A stretch of DNA of 45,918 nucleotides, from the NCBI GenBank assembly GCA_030849075.1, contig JASAOO010003353.1:1-45918 (forward strand). The letters are read 5' to 3'. The position numbers were made by a program, and so were the translations under genes. Numbering within the stretch: position 1 is the stretch's first letter; every line of letters begins with the position of its first letter. Shown piece after piece: positions 36,549 to 45,693 of the stretch. Below the pieces are notes generated by a model. The model was given only the letters and a program-made list of their open reading frames with translations. It searched no databases and was not told the origin of the DNA. The stretch is from Zelonia costaricensis (taxonomy: Eukaryota > Euglenozoa > Kinetoplastea > Trypanosomatida > Trypanosomatidae).

Positions 36549-37952
36549 TCACATGTAAGCCTCGATGCTGCGCAGCAAGTCGTCGCACTCGGTGCGCAGG
36601 TTCTGGGCGAGCTGGCGGCGCGCCTCCTCGGTCGTGTTGGCGGCGGGCATGAACTCAGTGATGCGAACGACGGACATGCGCAGGCGGTCCGACTCCTCGC
36701 CCGTCATCGCGTTCGCGTTTGTCTCCTCCTTCACGCGCAGCCGCATCAGCACCGGGCGGTTCATGCGGCCCTGGGCCAGCTTCGCAATGTACAGCGGGTC
36801 CTCCTGGGCACGGCGCTTCAGCTCCGCCGCCTCCATGCCGAAGAATTCCACGCCTGCCTCGTTGAACAGCGTCAGCCACACCTGAGAAACGTTGTCGGTC
36901 ACCTGGATGGAGACGAGGTAGCGCTGCGTCGGCGTCACGGTGGTGTCGCACTTCTCGCAGCGGAAGCGGTCGCCCTGCGCCCCCTCCTCCGTGACCTTCT
37001 TGTTGCACGTCGGGCACGCGTCGTACCACTGGGCGTCCTGCTTGAAGTATATAGGGACGCAGCGGACGTCGACGTAGTCGGGCTTCAGGCCGCGACCGAT
37101 GCCCTCCGACTGGATCTCGTCGAGGTACTTGCGCCCGCGGTTGTTCTCGCCGCCTGCACCGCCCGCCGCGCCGAGCCCCTGCGACGACAGGGACGTGATG
37201 TTGGCACCGCCGGTGGAGACGTACCACGTCGCGAGCTTCTTAACGTCGGCAAGGTCGGCCGGGTTCACGTCGATCTTCGTCTGGAACGTCGAGGAGAGCG
37301 TGACGCCGTCGAAGCTGCCGACCTTGAGCTGGCGCAGCGCGACCACCGTGCCCACCGTGTATCCCCACGCCTTCGCCTCGTCGTTCCAGAAGGTCACCTC
37401 GATGGCGGCCGTCATGTCGCCCACCTTCACGTTGCGCTTGATGAGCTCGCGGCCCGTCGACTTCTGCGTAATGGACGTCAGCTCATCCACCTTCAGCACG
37501 ACGCCCAGCACGTCCACGAGGGAGCCGACCTCGCGCTGCTTGAGCAGCTCAATAGGCACAAAGTTGTACCGCTGCGTCGGCAGGTTCGCCATGGAGGCGT
37601 CCGGCCGCGCCAGCATCATCTCCGAGCTCCGGTCGAACGTCAGCTCGTAGTCGTTGTTGACGTTGCTGAAGCGGCGGTTCGCGTTCTTGACCTGGCCACC
37701 ACTGAAGTAGTAGACCTGCCCATTCACCAGAAGCGGCTCGAAGGTGTCCACGGCGTCGTTGAACACGGTGGCCCGGATCGCGGACGACTCATCGATCAGC
37801 GTGAAGGAGAAGAGCTTCCCCTGCGACGTCGGCTTGTTCCATGTCCGGATGTCCGACTTGTCCGTCACGCGGGCCCTGATCCACCACTTCCCGCCGAGGA
37901 ACGGCGTGAGGGAGTCGATGGGCTGAATCTGATGGTTGCCGGGCTGCTGCAT
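36549..37952 (-). CDS. RPA1: Replication protein A large subunit (RPA1)
   Basis: A 467-residue large subunit of the single-stranded-DNA-binding complex used in replication, repair and telomere maintenance. Three OB-fold regions can be placed: DBD-A (about 10-115, with KWWIRARVTDKSDIRTW and the LFSFTLIDE core), DBD-B (about 130-240) and DBD-C (about 290-460), with the zinc ribbon C313-x2-C316-x15-C332-x2-C335. The protein begins almost directly with DBD-A, so the N-terminal RPA70N protein-interaction domain of human and yeast RPA1 is absent; this short form is the known trypanosomatid arrangement. The start MQQPGNHQ is the first in-frame ATG; the longer frame begins at TTG and encodes leader-like Pro/His sequence. 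A predicted splice acceptor lies 100 nt upstream. The gene appears complete. Confidence 0.97.
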   Translation of the reverse strand: MQQPGNHQIQPIDSLTPFLGGKWWIRARVTDKSDIRTWNKPTSQGKLFSFTLIDESSAIRATVFNDAVDTFEPLLVNGQVYYFSGGQVKNANRRFSNVNNDYELTFDRSSEMMLARPDASMANLPTQRYNFVPIELLKQREVGSLVDVLGVVLKVDELTSITQKSTGRELIKRNVKVGDMTAAIEVTFWNDEAKAWGYTVGTVVALRQLKVGSFDGVTLSSTFQTKIDVNPADLADVKKLATWYVSTGGANITSLSSQGLGAAGGAGGENNRGRKYLDEIQSEGIGRGLKPDYVDVRCVPIYFKQDAQWYDACPTCNKKVTEEGAQGDRFRCEKCDTTVTPTQRYLVSIQVTDNVSQVWLTLFNEAGVEFFGMEAAELKRRAQEDPLYIAKLAQGRMNRPVLMRLRVKEETNANAMTGEESDRLRMSVVRITEFMPAANTTEEARRQLAQNLRTECDDLLRSIEAYM

Positions 37953-38052
37953 GGTGGCGGGACGCGGGCACGGGGCGGGGCGTAGGTGGGGGCAAAGAAG
38001 GCAGATCGGTGGGGAGGGGTGGAGCTGCAGCGGCGTGTGTGTCCGTGTGAGG

Positions 38053-38160
38053 CTGCAATCGAGCAACAACGAAGAGAAGAGCGCAGCAGAGAAGAGTGGG
38101 AAAGGATCGCGAAAGGGACAGACTGGTCGGAGGGCGAAGAAGAGGGAGGAGGGCTGGAGA
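38053..38160 (-). promoter_or_regulatory. Predicted trans-splice acceptor of RPA1
   Basis: Successive sense CT tracts lead to an AG at 38054-38053, giving a 100-nt leader. Earlier AGs within the tracts could also be used. Confidence 0.45.
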
Positions 38161-38170
38161 TGCTCTGGCG

Positions 38171-38191
38171 TGTGTGTGTGTGTGTGTGTGT
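38171..38191. repeat. (TG)n microsatellite
   Basis: TG on the plus strand, CA in the transcript, about 220 nt upstream of the RPA1 start. Confidence 0.9.
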
Positions 38192-39381
38192 CGGGGGACG
38201 GGGCAACGTAAAGGGTGCGGGGTATGAGACGGAGCGTGGCAGGAGTGAGCGTGACAGTAGGGGAAGGGAGGGGAGACTGTCGTGTGTCACGTCTGTGGGC
38301 TGGGTATGAGGTATAGGTCGCGGTGGGACGGTGAGAAGTGTTCTATGGTGCTGTAAGTCGGCGCGTCGCTCTGTGTTCAGGATATCCTTCTTTTCTTTTT
38401 TTTATATGTGGGGAATGTGCGTGATGGTGTGTCTCCGTGTAGGTGTGTGAGTGTGGGTGTGCGGCAGTGCCGTTCTGCGCGTGCGTGGCAGTAGCAAAGG
38501 TAGTGCCGGCGCGGTGTTGAGTCTGGCGTGTGTGGGTCTATGGGGGTGTACGTGCAGTCGACCGTGTGCCGAAGGACCCGCCTTGAGTACCGAGTGATGC
38601 TGATGGGCGCTGTATGACGAAAAAAAAAAAAAGAACACACGTGCTCGTGCTTTCACTGCGGCGCGGTGGGAGGTGTGGCGAGAGCAGTGCAAGAAGTCCG
38701 CGTGGGGGGGAGGGGGGGGTCTGGGAGGTGCAGAGTGCGTGGTGAGGCGTGGCGCAGGAGAAAAGGTGTAGCGGCAACGACGTGTTGATGGGCGATGCTG
38801 ACGGGGGAGACGGCAGCGACAGCGGAGGGTGACCAACGTTGTCGGTTGTTGTTGTTGTTGTACGCGGCAGCGAGGCGGTGAAGCGCCGAGACACCGGCGG
38901 GTGAGTGGGAGGGTGCGTGTTAAGCGGATAATCGAGCAAGGTCATCAGGAGTGGAAGAGGTGGAGTGACGGCTTGTAGCAACTCTTTGGCTGGTGAACGT
39001 CACGGGCGGCCAAGTCACGCACACAAGCGCAGACCCACACGCCGCCGCCTTTTTCCTCTTCTTCGAGTGAAGCATCTGCGAGAGGCGACAACCAGCGTGC
39101 GAAAGGCGCGCGGCGTCGAGCATCGATGCTGCTGACCGAGCGAGACGGTGATGCGCACGTTGCGTCACGGTGCGCACAGCCCACCCCTGTTCTTGTGTTT
39201 CCGTTCTGCTTTGGCGAGATGACGAGTTGCGCGTGTGCCTCCCGGCTGGAGTAGAGGTCGCTGCGTGCGTGCACTCGAATCAGTCAACCGAACTCGCGCA
39301 GTCGCGCCACCGCCGGAGAAGCGAGGGGAGAAAGCGAAGGCAGAAGAGGCGCTGCGTCGACAGCGCCACGCCGCACACGAC

Positions 39382-42300
39382 TCAGTCGCTCTCCTCTTCA
39401 TCCGTGCCCTCCTCGGCGTCGCTCTCGCTCGACTCCTCAGGCGCAAAGAGCTCCAGCAGGTCGGCCGTGCGGAGGCGGCCATCACCGCCACCACCGCCGC
39501 CCGCTACCCCCGCAGCCGCGGCCTCGTCGCTGAAGCAGTACCCGCTCAGCGCCCGCTTGCGCTCGCACAGCAGGCTGATGTTCTGCTCGATCGTGCCGTC
39601 GGCGATCAGCTTCGTCACGGTGACCGGCTTCGTCTGCCCGATGCGGTGGATGCGGTTGAGGGCCTGCTCCTCCGTGCCGGGGTTCCACGACGGCTCCATG
39701 AGAAAGCAGTGGTTGGCGCACGTCAGGTTGAGGCCCACACCGCAGCTGCTCGTCGTTGCCAGAAGCACGCGCGGCGTGTCGGGCTGCGACGCGTCGTGGA
39801 AGCGCGCGAGCAGCGTTTGCTTCTGCTTCATCGTCATCCCGCCGCAGTACAGGGCGCACGACACGCCGGCCGCCTCCAGCGAGTGCTTCGCGTAGCGGAG
39901 GTACGTCAGGAAGGTGCTGAAGACAACAACCTTGTCGTCACGGGGAAGGGCAGTGATGGTGTCGATAAGAAATTGCGTCTTGGAGCTGAGCCGCAGCGTC
40001 CAGTTCGCTACATCCGACAGGTCGACGTCCGCGGGCACCTCGGGTGCTGGTTCCACCAGACCGCCGCCGCCGCTGCTGCTGCCCCGCGCAGCCTGCACCG
40101 CACCCTCCGCGCCGCCCGTCGCGGCCCCGGTAGCGAGGACCTCCACGGGTGCGAGAAGCAGCTCCGACTCGCGGGTGGCGCGCTTGCACAGCGGGCAGCG
40201 CCCTGTCGCCTGCAGCGCATGCGTGATGCAGGCCTCGCAGAACACGTGGGCACAGCGCAGGATGGCCGGCCGGTTCACCGTGTCCAGGCAGATGATGCAT
40301 TCGCGCGACTCGAGCTTCTGTGCCTTGATCTCCGCCACGAGAGACTGCACGAACTCGCTGGCCGGACCAGTGCGCAGACGACGCAGCACAACGTTGGTGA
40401 CGAACTCCTCGATCGCGCGTGCCGTGCGCCGCTCCGCCTCTGCCCGCCGCTGCTCCGCGGACACCTGGCCCTCCGGTGTGGAAGCTGCCGCGGCGTCGGC
40501 ACCAGCATCGTCCACGGTGCCCCTGTTGGGCAGGCGGTGGCAGCGGCGGAGTGCGGCGACGACGATGTACGGGTGGAGGCAGGTCTGGCGGCACCGCACG
40601 AGCATCTCGAAGGCGGTCGTGAAGGTGACCAGTGGGTTTCGGGTCGCGTAGGCCTCACGCTCCCGCAGCGCGTTCAGCTTCGCCGCAGCCTTCGAGTGAA
40701 TCGCGTTGTAGAAGCGCGCCTCATCGCGCGACAGCGCCACCGTGTGCGTCGTGATGCGTTTGGGGGGTAGCCGCAGGATGGGCTGCCCGTCCACGAGCGA
40801 GTCGGGGGTGCGCCGCAGCAGGATGGACCCGAAAAGGATGCTCAGCGCCGTCACGGGGCGCGGGTGGCGCGGGTCGAGGTTGTAATAGCGCACAATTTCG
40901 TCGTTCCACCACTGCAGGGAGCTGAAGTGCGGCACCTCGAGGAAGCGCAGGAGCGGGTACAGGTCGTTCAGGCTGTTCTGCACCGGCGTTGCCGTGACGA
41001 CCCACCGACAGGCGCCGCTGAGCTTCAGGCAGGCGCGGCTCTGGTGTGTGCGCATGTTGCGGATGTAGTGGGCCTCATCGAGGATGATGCGGCCCCAGCG
41101 AATAAGGAACAGCTTGCCCACCTCCGTCTGCAGGCGCCGCCCCACATCGTACGCATCCGCGCCGGGTGGAGAGCGGGGCACGTCGAAGAGGTCGTTCAGG
41201 TTTGTAGCATCCCAGGCGGAGGTCGCCTGGACCGCGGCCTCCGTCTGCGCCAGCCGCGAGGCCGGCGGCTGCTCGTGGCAGAGCGTCTGGTACGTCGTGA
41301 GCACGTAGTCGTACGACTGCGCCACCTGGAAAAGCGTAAGCCGCCGCTTGCGGGCCCCGTAGTAGACGAGGATGCGCAGTGGCGCCGAGGCGGGCCGCTC
41401 CACACACCGCTTGATCTCGTCCACCCACTGCGTCAGCAGGGAGGTGGGGCACACGATGAGCGTCGCGGTCGACTCGACAAGCGACCCGGTCACGCGGTCG
41501 ACGCGCGGCGCGCGGGCCGCCTCGCAGAGCGCGATGAGGGTGCGCGTCTTGCCGAGCCCCATGTAGTCCGCCAGCACACCGCCGCGCACCGTGCGGGTCA
41601 TGTCTTGCCCGCGGCTTGCCTCGTCGCTGTCGTCACCGCCGCCACGGCCTCCCCCCTCCCCACCCTGCGCACACGCCAACGCGCCAACGGCTGCGGCGCT
41701 GCCGGCGATCAGGCGAGCGGCGGCGGACGGTGTAGTGAACCAGCTCTCGGCATCGAAGTCGAGCCCCTTGTGTGCCGTGCGGCTTGCCCACGGCCGCTTC
41801 TCCTCACGCGCGTTTGCGCCTTTCGCGAGGTTGTCGACGTCGCCGCACGCCGCGCTGCGGAAGAACGACGACTTGTCTTTGCCGCCGTTGGGTGGCGGGG
41901 CGCCAGACGGTGAGTCGGGCCGCGAGCCTCGCCGCCCCAGCGCCGGCTGCTGCTGCTCGCGGGAGAGCAGCCAGGACAACGCCTGCAGCTGGAAGGGCCG
42001 CAGGTCGGCCCGCGCCTGCATCGACGGCGGCGCCGCTGCGCACGGCAGCGTGTCGAACTTCACCGACTGCAGCGTCTCTAAGAAGCGAACGAGCTCGCGG
42101 TGGTCGGCGGTGTCGCGTGCGGCGGCCGACCCGTCCTCGTCCTCACTCCACAGACCCTCGTCGCTGCTCTCGCCCCCCTCCCCGTCGTCGTCAGACGAGG
42201 AGGAGCTTGGGTCACCCAAGGCGATGGGGGAGAGAGACATGGTCGCGCGCGCCGCCTCCTGCAGCACAGCCCGCGGCGGTGGCGCTGTTGCGTCGGAGGC

Positions 42301-43428
42301 CGAGGGACCGGGCGGCGCCGGCTCCGGCGAGGCGCGAGCCGGTCCCCCCGCGCCACCGCTTGCCGTGCCCGGCAGCACCGTCGACGGCACCACGGCCGCC
42401 GCCGCGGCGCTCAGACTCGCCGCCGGATGCGCGAACGTCTTCACCGGTGCAGGCGCGCCGCCGGGCTTGCCAGCACCATCCGCATCCTTGGATGCACCCC
42501 CAACGGTCTGGTACGACGCACCCGCCGTTGCTCGCGGCGGGAGGGCCGCGACAGGGCTGGGGAGGGCGCCGTCGCACATCTCGCAGTGCCGGCGCGCGGC
42601 GGGATTCAAAAACGTGCAGCGCGGACAGGAGACCTCACCGGGCTTGGCGACGACGACCGGCTCGCGGCCCGGCGCCTGCCCGGCGCTGGGGCGGCCATCG
42701 CCGTTGCTGACGCCGCTGCTGCCCTTGGTGGTGGCGAAGGCGTTGGTGCGGTCGCCGGGCACACTACGGCCCGAATACACGACGTCGGTGCTGGCAGCAT
42801 GGGGGGAAGCCAAGGGGTGGGCCGCCGCGCGTGGCGGCGACGTGGCCCCCGGGCCCCCCGCGTGGGCGCCGGGAAGTTCAGCGTGGGGCGGCACAGGGGC
42901 GGACGCTGCGGCGAGGGGTGCGCTGAGGGCCGACTCGGGGGGCACCGCCGGCGGAGAGCTCGCCGGAGGCGTGGACAACGGCGGCGGGCCCTCCACGCGG
43001 TGCCGGCGTCGGTGGCACATGGCGCAGCTCAGCATGTGCGCGGAGTTCTCTGCAGCGCAGCGCACGCACCACCACGTCTGAGCGGCCTCTGCGGCGGGAC
43101 GGGAGCGGGCGGCGTGGCTGCCGGTGCTGTGCCGCTCTGCTGCAGACGACGGCGGCGGCAATGACGACTGGGCTGGCAGAGCGCCATCGGACGAGCTCGT
43201 GTGCGGGAAGCTGTGTGAAGAGCCCTGCGAGGCGACCACCGTGCGCCCCTCACGCGCGTGCTCGTCACCGTCCTCGCGTGGGCGTCGGCGGCGCGAGCTG
43301 CCCGGCACTGCCGCAGAGGACGAGATGTTTGCGGAGGTCGGTGGCGCATGCTGGCCCTGGATGCCGGCATCGATGCTGGGTGACGAGAACTGATCCAGGC
43401 TCGCCAGAAATGCATCCACGTCGTCCAT
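39382..43428 (-). CDS. SNF2-family ATPase with RING finger and two RanBP2-type zinc fingers (Rad5/Rad16-like)
   Basis: A 1,348-residue Swi2/Snf2 translocase with a RING E3 ligase finger embedded in the motor, the layout of the Rad5/Rad16/HLTF group that acts in DNA damage tolerance or excision repair. Two RanBP2/NZF fingers occur near the N-terminus: C121/C124/C135/C138 and C268/C271/C282/C285. The second has the CTFLN motif typical of ubiquitin-binding NZF fingers. The motor starts near residue 475 (LRPFQLQAL). A ~130-residue insert precedes Walker A GLGKT (K627); the DEAH box is at D784-H787, with VVTATPVQN after it. The RING (CIIC...CPLC) spans about 1044-1083. Helicase C (about 1145-1290) ends with HRIGQTKPV. 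The C-terminus is acidic. No HIRAN domain is visible, so it is nearer Rad16 than Rad5/HLTF. The start is an ATG and the gene is intact. The N-terminal ~450 residues are mostly disordered. Confidence 0.95.
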   Translation of the reverse strand: MDDVDAFLASLDQFSSPSIDAGIQGQHAPPTSANISSSAAVPGSSRRRRPREDGDEHAREGRTVVASQGSSHSFPHTSSSDGALPAQSSLPPPSSAAERHSTGSHAARSRPAAEAAQTWWCVRCAAENSAHMLSCAMCHRRRHRVEGPPPLSTPPASSPPAVPPESALSAPLAAASAPVPPHAELPGAHAGGPGATSPPRAAAHPLASPHAASTDVVYSGRSVPGDRTNAFATTKGSSGVSNGDGRPSAGQAPGREPVVVAKPGEVSCPRCTFLNPAARRHCEMCDGALPSPVAALPPRATAGASYQTVGGASKDADGAGKPGGAPAPVKTFAHPAASLSAAAAAVVPSTVLPGTASGGAGGPARASPEPAPPGPSASDATAPPPRAVLQEAARATMSLSPIALGDPSSSSSDDDGEGGESSDEGLWSEDEDGSAAARDTADHRELVRFLETLQSVKFDTLPCAAAPPSMQARADLRPFQLQALSWLLSREQQQPALGRRGSRPDSPSGAPPPNGGKDKSSFFRSAACGDVDNLAKGANAREEKRPWASRTAHKGLDFDAESWFTTPSAAARLIAGSAAAVGALACAQGGEGGGRGGGDDSDEASRGQDMTRTVRGGVLADYMGLGKTRTLIALCEAARAPRVDRVTGSLVESTATLIVCPTSLLTQWVDEIKRCVERPASAPLRILVYYGARKRRLTLFQVAQSYDYVLTTYQTLCHEQPPASRLAQTEAAVQATSAWDATNLNDLFDVPRSPPGADAYDVGRRLQTEVGKLFLIRWGRIILDEAHYIRNMRTHQSRACLKLSGACRWVVTATPVQNSLNDLYPLLRFLEVPHFSSLQWWNDEIVRYYNLDPRHPRPVTALSILFGSILLRRTPDSLVDGQPILRLPPKRITTHTVALSRDEARFYNAIHSKAAAKLNALREREAYATRNPLVTFTTAFEMLVRCRQTCLHPYIVVAALRRCHRLPNRGTVDDAGADAAAASTPEGQVSAEQRRAEAERRTARAIEEFVTNVVLRRLRTGPASEFVQSLVAEIKAQKLESRECIICLDTVNRPAILRCAHVFCEACITHALQATGRCPLCKRATRESELLLAPVEVLATGAATGGAEGAVQAARGSSSGGGGLVEPAPEVPADVDLSDVANWTLRLSSKTQFLIDTITALPRDDKVVVFSTFLTYLRYAKHSLEAAGVSCALYCGGMTMKQKQTLLARFHDASQPDTPRVLLATTSSCGVGLNLTCANHCFLMEPSWNPGTEEQALNRIHRIGQTKPVTVTKLIADGTIEQNISLLCERKRALSGYCFSDEAAAAGVAGGGGGGDGRLRTADLLELFAPEESSESDAEEGTDEEESD

Positions 43429-43476
43429 AATGGCGAGCCGTGTGAGGCAAAGGTTAAACTCTCTCGAATAGACCTA

Positions 43477-43521
43477 CTCAGGGTTAAGACGATCACGTGT
43501 AGGTGAGGACGGGGGGCGGGT
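43477..43521 (-). promoter_or_regulatory. Predicted trans-splice acceptor of the SNF2 gene
   Basis: A short C-rich sense tract (about 43500-43521) follows the CA array and leads to an AG at 43478-43477, giving a 48-nt leader. The tract is weaker than at the other genes. Confidence 0.35.
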
Positions 43522-43546
43522 GGTGTGTGTGTGTGTGTGTGTGTGT
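43522..43546. repeat. (GT)n microsatellite upstream of the SNF2 gene
   Basis: Twelve GT units on the plus strand, CA in the transcript, about 95 nt upstream of the start codon. Confidence 0.92.
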
Positions 43547-43547
43547 T

Positions 43548-43567
43548 GGCGGCTGTCGACCGCCGCC
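43548..43567. promoter_or_regulatory. Hairpin GGCGGC/GCCGCC
   Basis: A 6-bp all-GC stem with an 8-nt loop, directly abutting the (GT)n array upstream of the SNF2 gene. The role is unknown. Confidence 0.45.
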
Positions 43568-43920
43568 GACTTCTCTTTTTATATTCGTTGTAGTTGGCAC
43601 GTGCGCCTCACGTGGCGTCTCTACTCTATGGTGCTGCGGACAGTGGCTTTGTGAGGTGAGCCAGGAGCAACAAGGCGGGCGGGGGGGGCGAGTTGTGGGG
43701 GGTGGCGAATAGAGAAACTCCGTCATCGAGGGCGTGAAGGGCGTCGCGTTAAGCGCCGCATGCTTCCGTCGCAGGTGCCTTGAAGTGTGAAGAAGAGGCG
43801 GGAGGGAGCCTGCCCTCGCGGCCAAAGCGCTGCCCAGTGCCACTCCGTGCACCAAGGCCCGCGCGCTCCTACCACGGCAACGCAGCCACCTGTCATCTGC
43901 TGGACGCCGTGCCGTGAAAA

Positions 43921-43938
43921 CACACACACACACACACC
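43921..43938. repeat. (CA)n microsatellite
   Basis: CA on the plus strand, UG in the transcript. Confidence 0.87.
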
Positions 43939-44063
43939 TGCGCAGCAGCCGGGTGAGGGGGGGGGCGGAGAGCGGCTTCGTGTGTCCCAGCATGAACACT
44001 TGGGGTACAGTCCCCCATCGACGCACAGAAGAAGGCGCGCGTCTGCGTGCGCGCGCTTCCCCT

Positions 44064-44077
44064 CCCCCCCCCCCCCC
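44064..44077. repeat. C14 homopolymer
   Basis: Fourteen consecutive C on the plus strand, G14 in the transcript. It is complementary to the G14 run at 44644-44657 in the same spacer. Confidence 0.88.
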
Positions 44078-44622
44078 GCAATGCTGCAGTCGTCTGTCTC
44101 CGTGGTGTTACATCGCAGTGCCAGGGAGTCGAACCTCTTGCCTTCGTTAAGCATGCTGGCAGTGCTGCGGCGACAGCCAGCACAGTTAGCGGTCGCGGAG
44201 CTCCTTCACCGGCGTAGGAGACTCACGACGACGTAGATGTAAAGACTCCCACGGCACACGCACGCGTGATGATGGGAGAGATCACGGATAACAGCTGCCA
44301 CGGCGCGGACGGGAGGGGAGGAGAGGGCAGTCGCCGGACATCGACGACAACGCTGACGCTCCAGCGCAAGAAAAACCGACTGCTGCTCCACGGCAGACGA
44401 CAGCGTGGCCGGCACCGCAGCAAGCTAAGTAATAAGAGACCCTTCACCGAGCACACTCCCCACACAAGCACACACAAACAGCTTCAAGAGAAAGTGGGGG
44501 AGGGGGGGCGGGGGAAGGTAAAGCTGGGCAGCCCCGTCGGATTGCTTAGTTTCATCCAGACACGGGCAAATGACAGCTACGCTGCCTCTGAAGCGAACGC
44601 GCCGACCATGCCCCATTGTGCC

Positions 44623-44657
44623 TGTGTGTGTGTGTGTGTGTGTGGGGGGGGGGGGGG
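44623..44657. repeat. (TG)n-G14 composite repeat
   Basis: A TG array (44623-44643) runs directly into 14 G residues (44644-44657), the same architecture as at 15495-15522. Confidence 0.9.
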
Positions 44658-44719
44658 TTGTACGTGTCGTGCGCGCTCTGTTACCAGAGCTGGTTATGCG
44701 CACAGATACACAGACACAG

Positions 44720-44736
44720 ACACACACACACACACA
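44720..44736. repeat. (CA)n microsatellite
   Basis: CA on the plus strand, UG in the transcript, in the MTNB 3' region. Confidence 0.86.
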
Positions 44737-44925
44737 GACCAGGCCAGAATCTACCCGTACGACTAGAGGAAGTAGAAGGAAGCGCGGAGCGGTGCGGTGG
44801 AGAGCACCCTCACGCGCCTGTCGACGAAGCCGCTGCTTAAAGGAAAGGACCACCGAAACATGTCGGAAGCCGGGGACGACCATCAAGCCACCGGCAGCGC
44901 ACGCACAGACACCATTTGACAGACG

Positions 44926-44941
44926 CACACACACACACACA
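44926..44941. repeat. (CA)n microsatellite near the MTNB stop
   Basis: CA on the plus strand, UG in the transcript, about 70 nt past the MTNB stop. Confidence 0.87.
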
Positions 44942-45012
44942 CGCACACTCACAGGTGAGGTCGGTCGCAGGGCATGGCCTGCTCAGGGGAGCAGGTGGGG
45001 TGAGAAGGAAAC

Positions 45013-45693
45013 TCACTTGACGTCCTTCGGCTCCCACTCGAGGCCGAGCTTCTTCATCTCGATGGCGAGCCCCATGAGGTAGTCGATGCACTCCACCGCA
45101 CCCTTTGCCTTCTGCCATGTGTCGGACCAGACGTACATCCCATGCCGGCGCACGAGCACCGCGCACGACTCCGGGTACTTCTCCATGCAGGCCGCCATGG
45201 AGGAGGTGAGGTCCTTCTCAAAGTCGGTGTTCTCGATGATGGGCACGACGAGGCTGTCACGGAAGCCCAGCGCCTTCTTCGTCACGTTGTTGCTGATGCC
45301 CTTGATCATCTCGATGTGCGAGATGCGGAACTCGTTGCCGCACAGCAGGCTGATAAGCACGCAATTGGCCGAGTGCGTGTGCAGGCAGGCGCCGGCATTG
45401 CGCATTTGGTAGGCGTTGAAGAAGAGCGGCGTGCACTCGGACATCTTCAGCTGCTTCTCCTTCGTCCGCGGCTCCTCCACGATGTCCTGACTCGCGTTCA
45501 AGACGAAGATCTCATCCGCCTTGATGCGCTCCTTCTGCACGCCGCTAGGGGCGATGTAGTACTTGTCGCCCATCTTGATGCTGATGCCGCCGCCCGTTCC
45601 CGTGGCCCACCCGAGGTCGTAGAACTTACGGCACAACTCGGGGATGAGGTTGAAGGGGTGCTCCGGGTGCGACTCTGGGAGAATCAGCGACAT
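45013..45693 (-). CDS. MTNB: Methylthioribulose-1-phosphate dehydratase (MtnB/APIP-type class II aldolase fold)
   Basis: A 226-residue cytosolic enzyme of the methionine salvage pathway (EC 4.2.1.109), dehydrating 5-methylthioribulose-1-phosphate to the diketopentyl phosphate. It closely follows human [27 protein letters not shown] (about 16-38), [11 protein letters not shown], and the substrate-pocket stretch [10 protein letters not shown] with Cys87. The zinc ligands are visible as H105 and H107 (LHTHS) and H184 (VRRHG), and the catalytic glutamate is E128 in IEMIKG. Length matches the family. The start MSLILPES is the first in-frame ATG, 32 nt past a very good splice acceptor; the longer frame begins at a non-ATG codon and would be removed by splicing. 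No metal or catalytic residue is missing, so activity is expected. Confidence 0.96.
   Translation of the reverse strand: MSLILPESHPEHPFNLIPELCRKFYDLGWATGTGGGISIKMGDKYYIAPSGVQKERIKADEIFVLNASQDIVEEPRTKEKQLKMSECTPLFFNAYQMRNAGACLHTHSANCVLISLLCGNEFRISHIEMIKGISNNVTKKALGFRDSLVVPIIENTDFEKDLTSSMAACMEKYPESCAVLVRRHGMYVWSDTWQKAKGAVECIDYLMGLAIEMKKLGLEWEPKDVK

Larger units (their letters stand above)
37953..39381. other. SNF2 to RPA1 spacer
   Basis: No gene was found in 1.4 kb. It contains a TTG trinucleotide run (about 38846-38861), an A-run at 38619-38631, a 12-bp palindrome at 39119-39130, a TG array at 38171-38191, and purine-rich plus-strand sequence at 38060-38160 that forms the RPA1 pyrimidine tract on the sense strand. 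Confidence 0.6.
43429..45012. other. MTNB to SNF2 spacer
   Basis: No gene was found in 1.6 kb. In sense order it has UG arrays (44926-44941 and 44720-44736), a C14-CA composite (44657-44623), a G14 run (44077-44064), a UG array (43938-43921), a hairpin GGCGGC/GCCGCC at 43548-43567, and a CA array (43546-43522) just before the SNF2 acceptor. Confidence 0.65.

Noticed and set aside
36315..37985. Plus-strand open frame of 556 codons
   Set aside because: It is a shadow of RPA1 on the opposite strand, with His/Arg/Val-rich composition and no domain.
38402..38836. Minus-strand open frame of 144 codons upstream of RPA1
   Set aside because: It is His/Thr/Pro/Arg-rich translation of spacer repeats with no domain and no nearby acceptor-ATG pair.
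44119..44161. tRNA-like piece on the minus strand with GGTTCGACTCC and TGCCAG/CTGGCA ends
   Set aside because: It is only 43 nt, the T-stem does not pair, and no D or anticodon arm is present; it is probably a chance hairpin.
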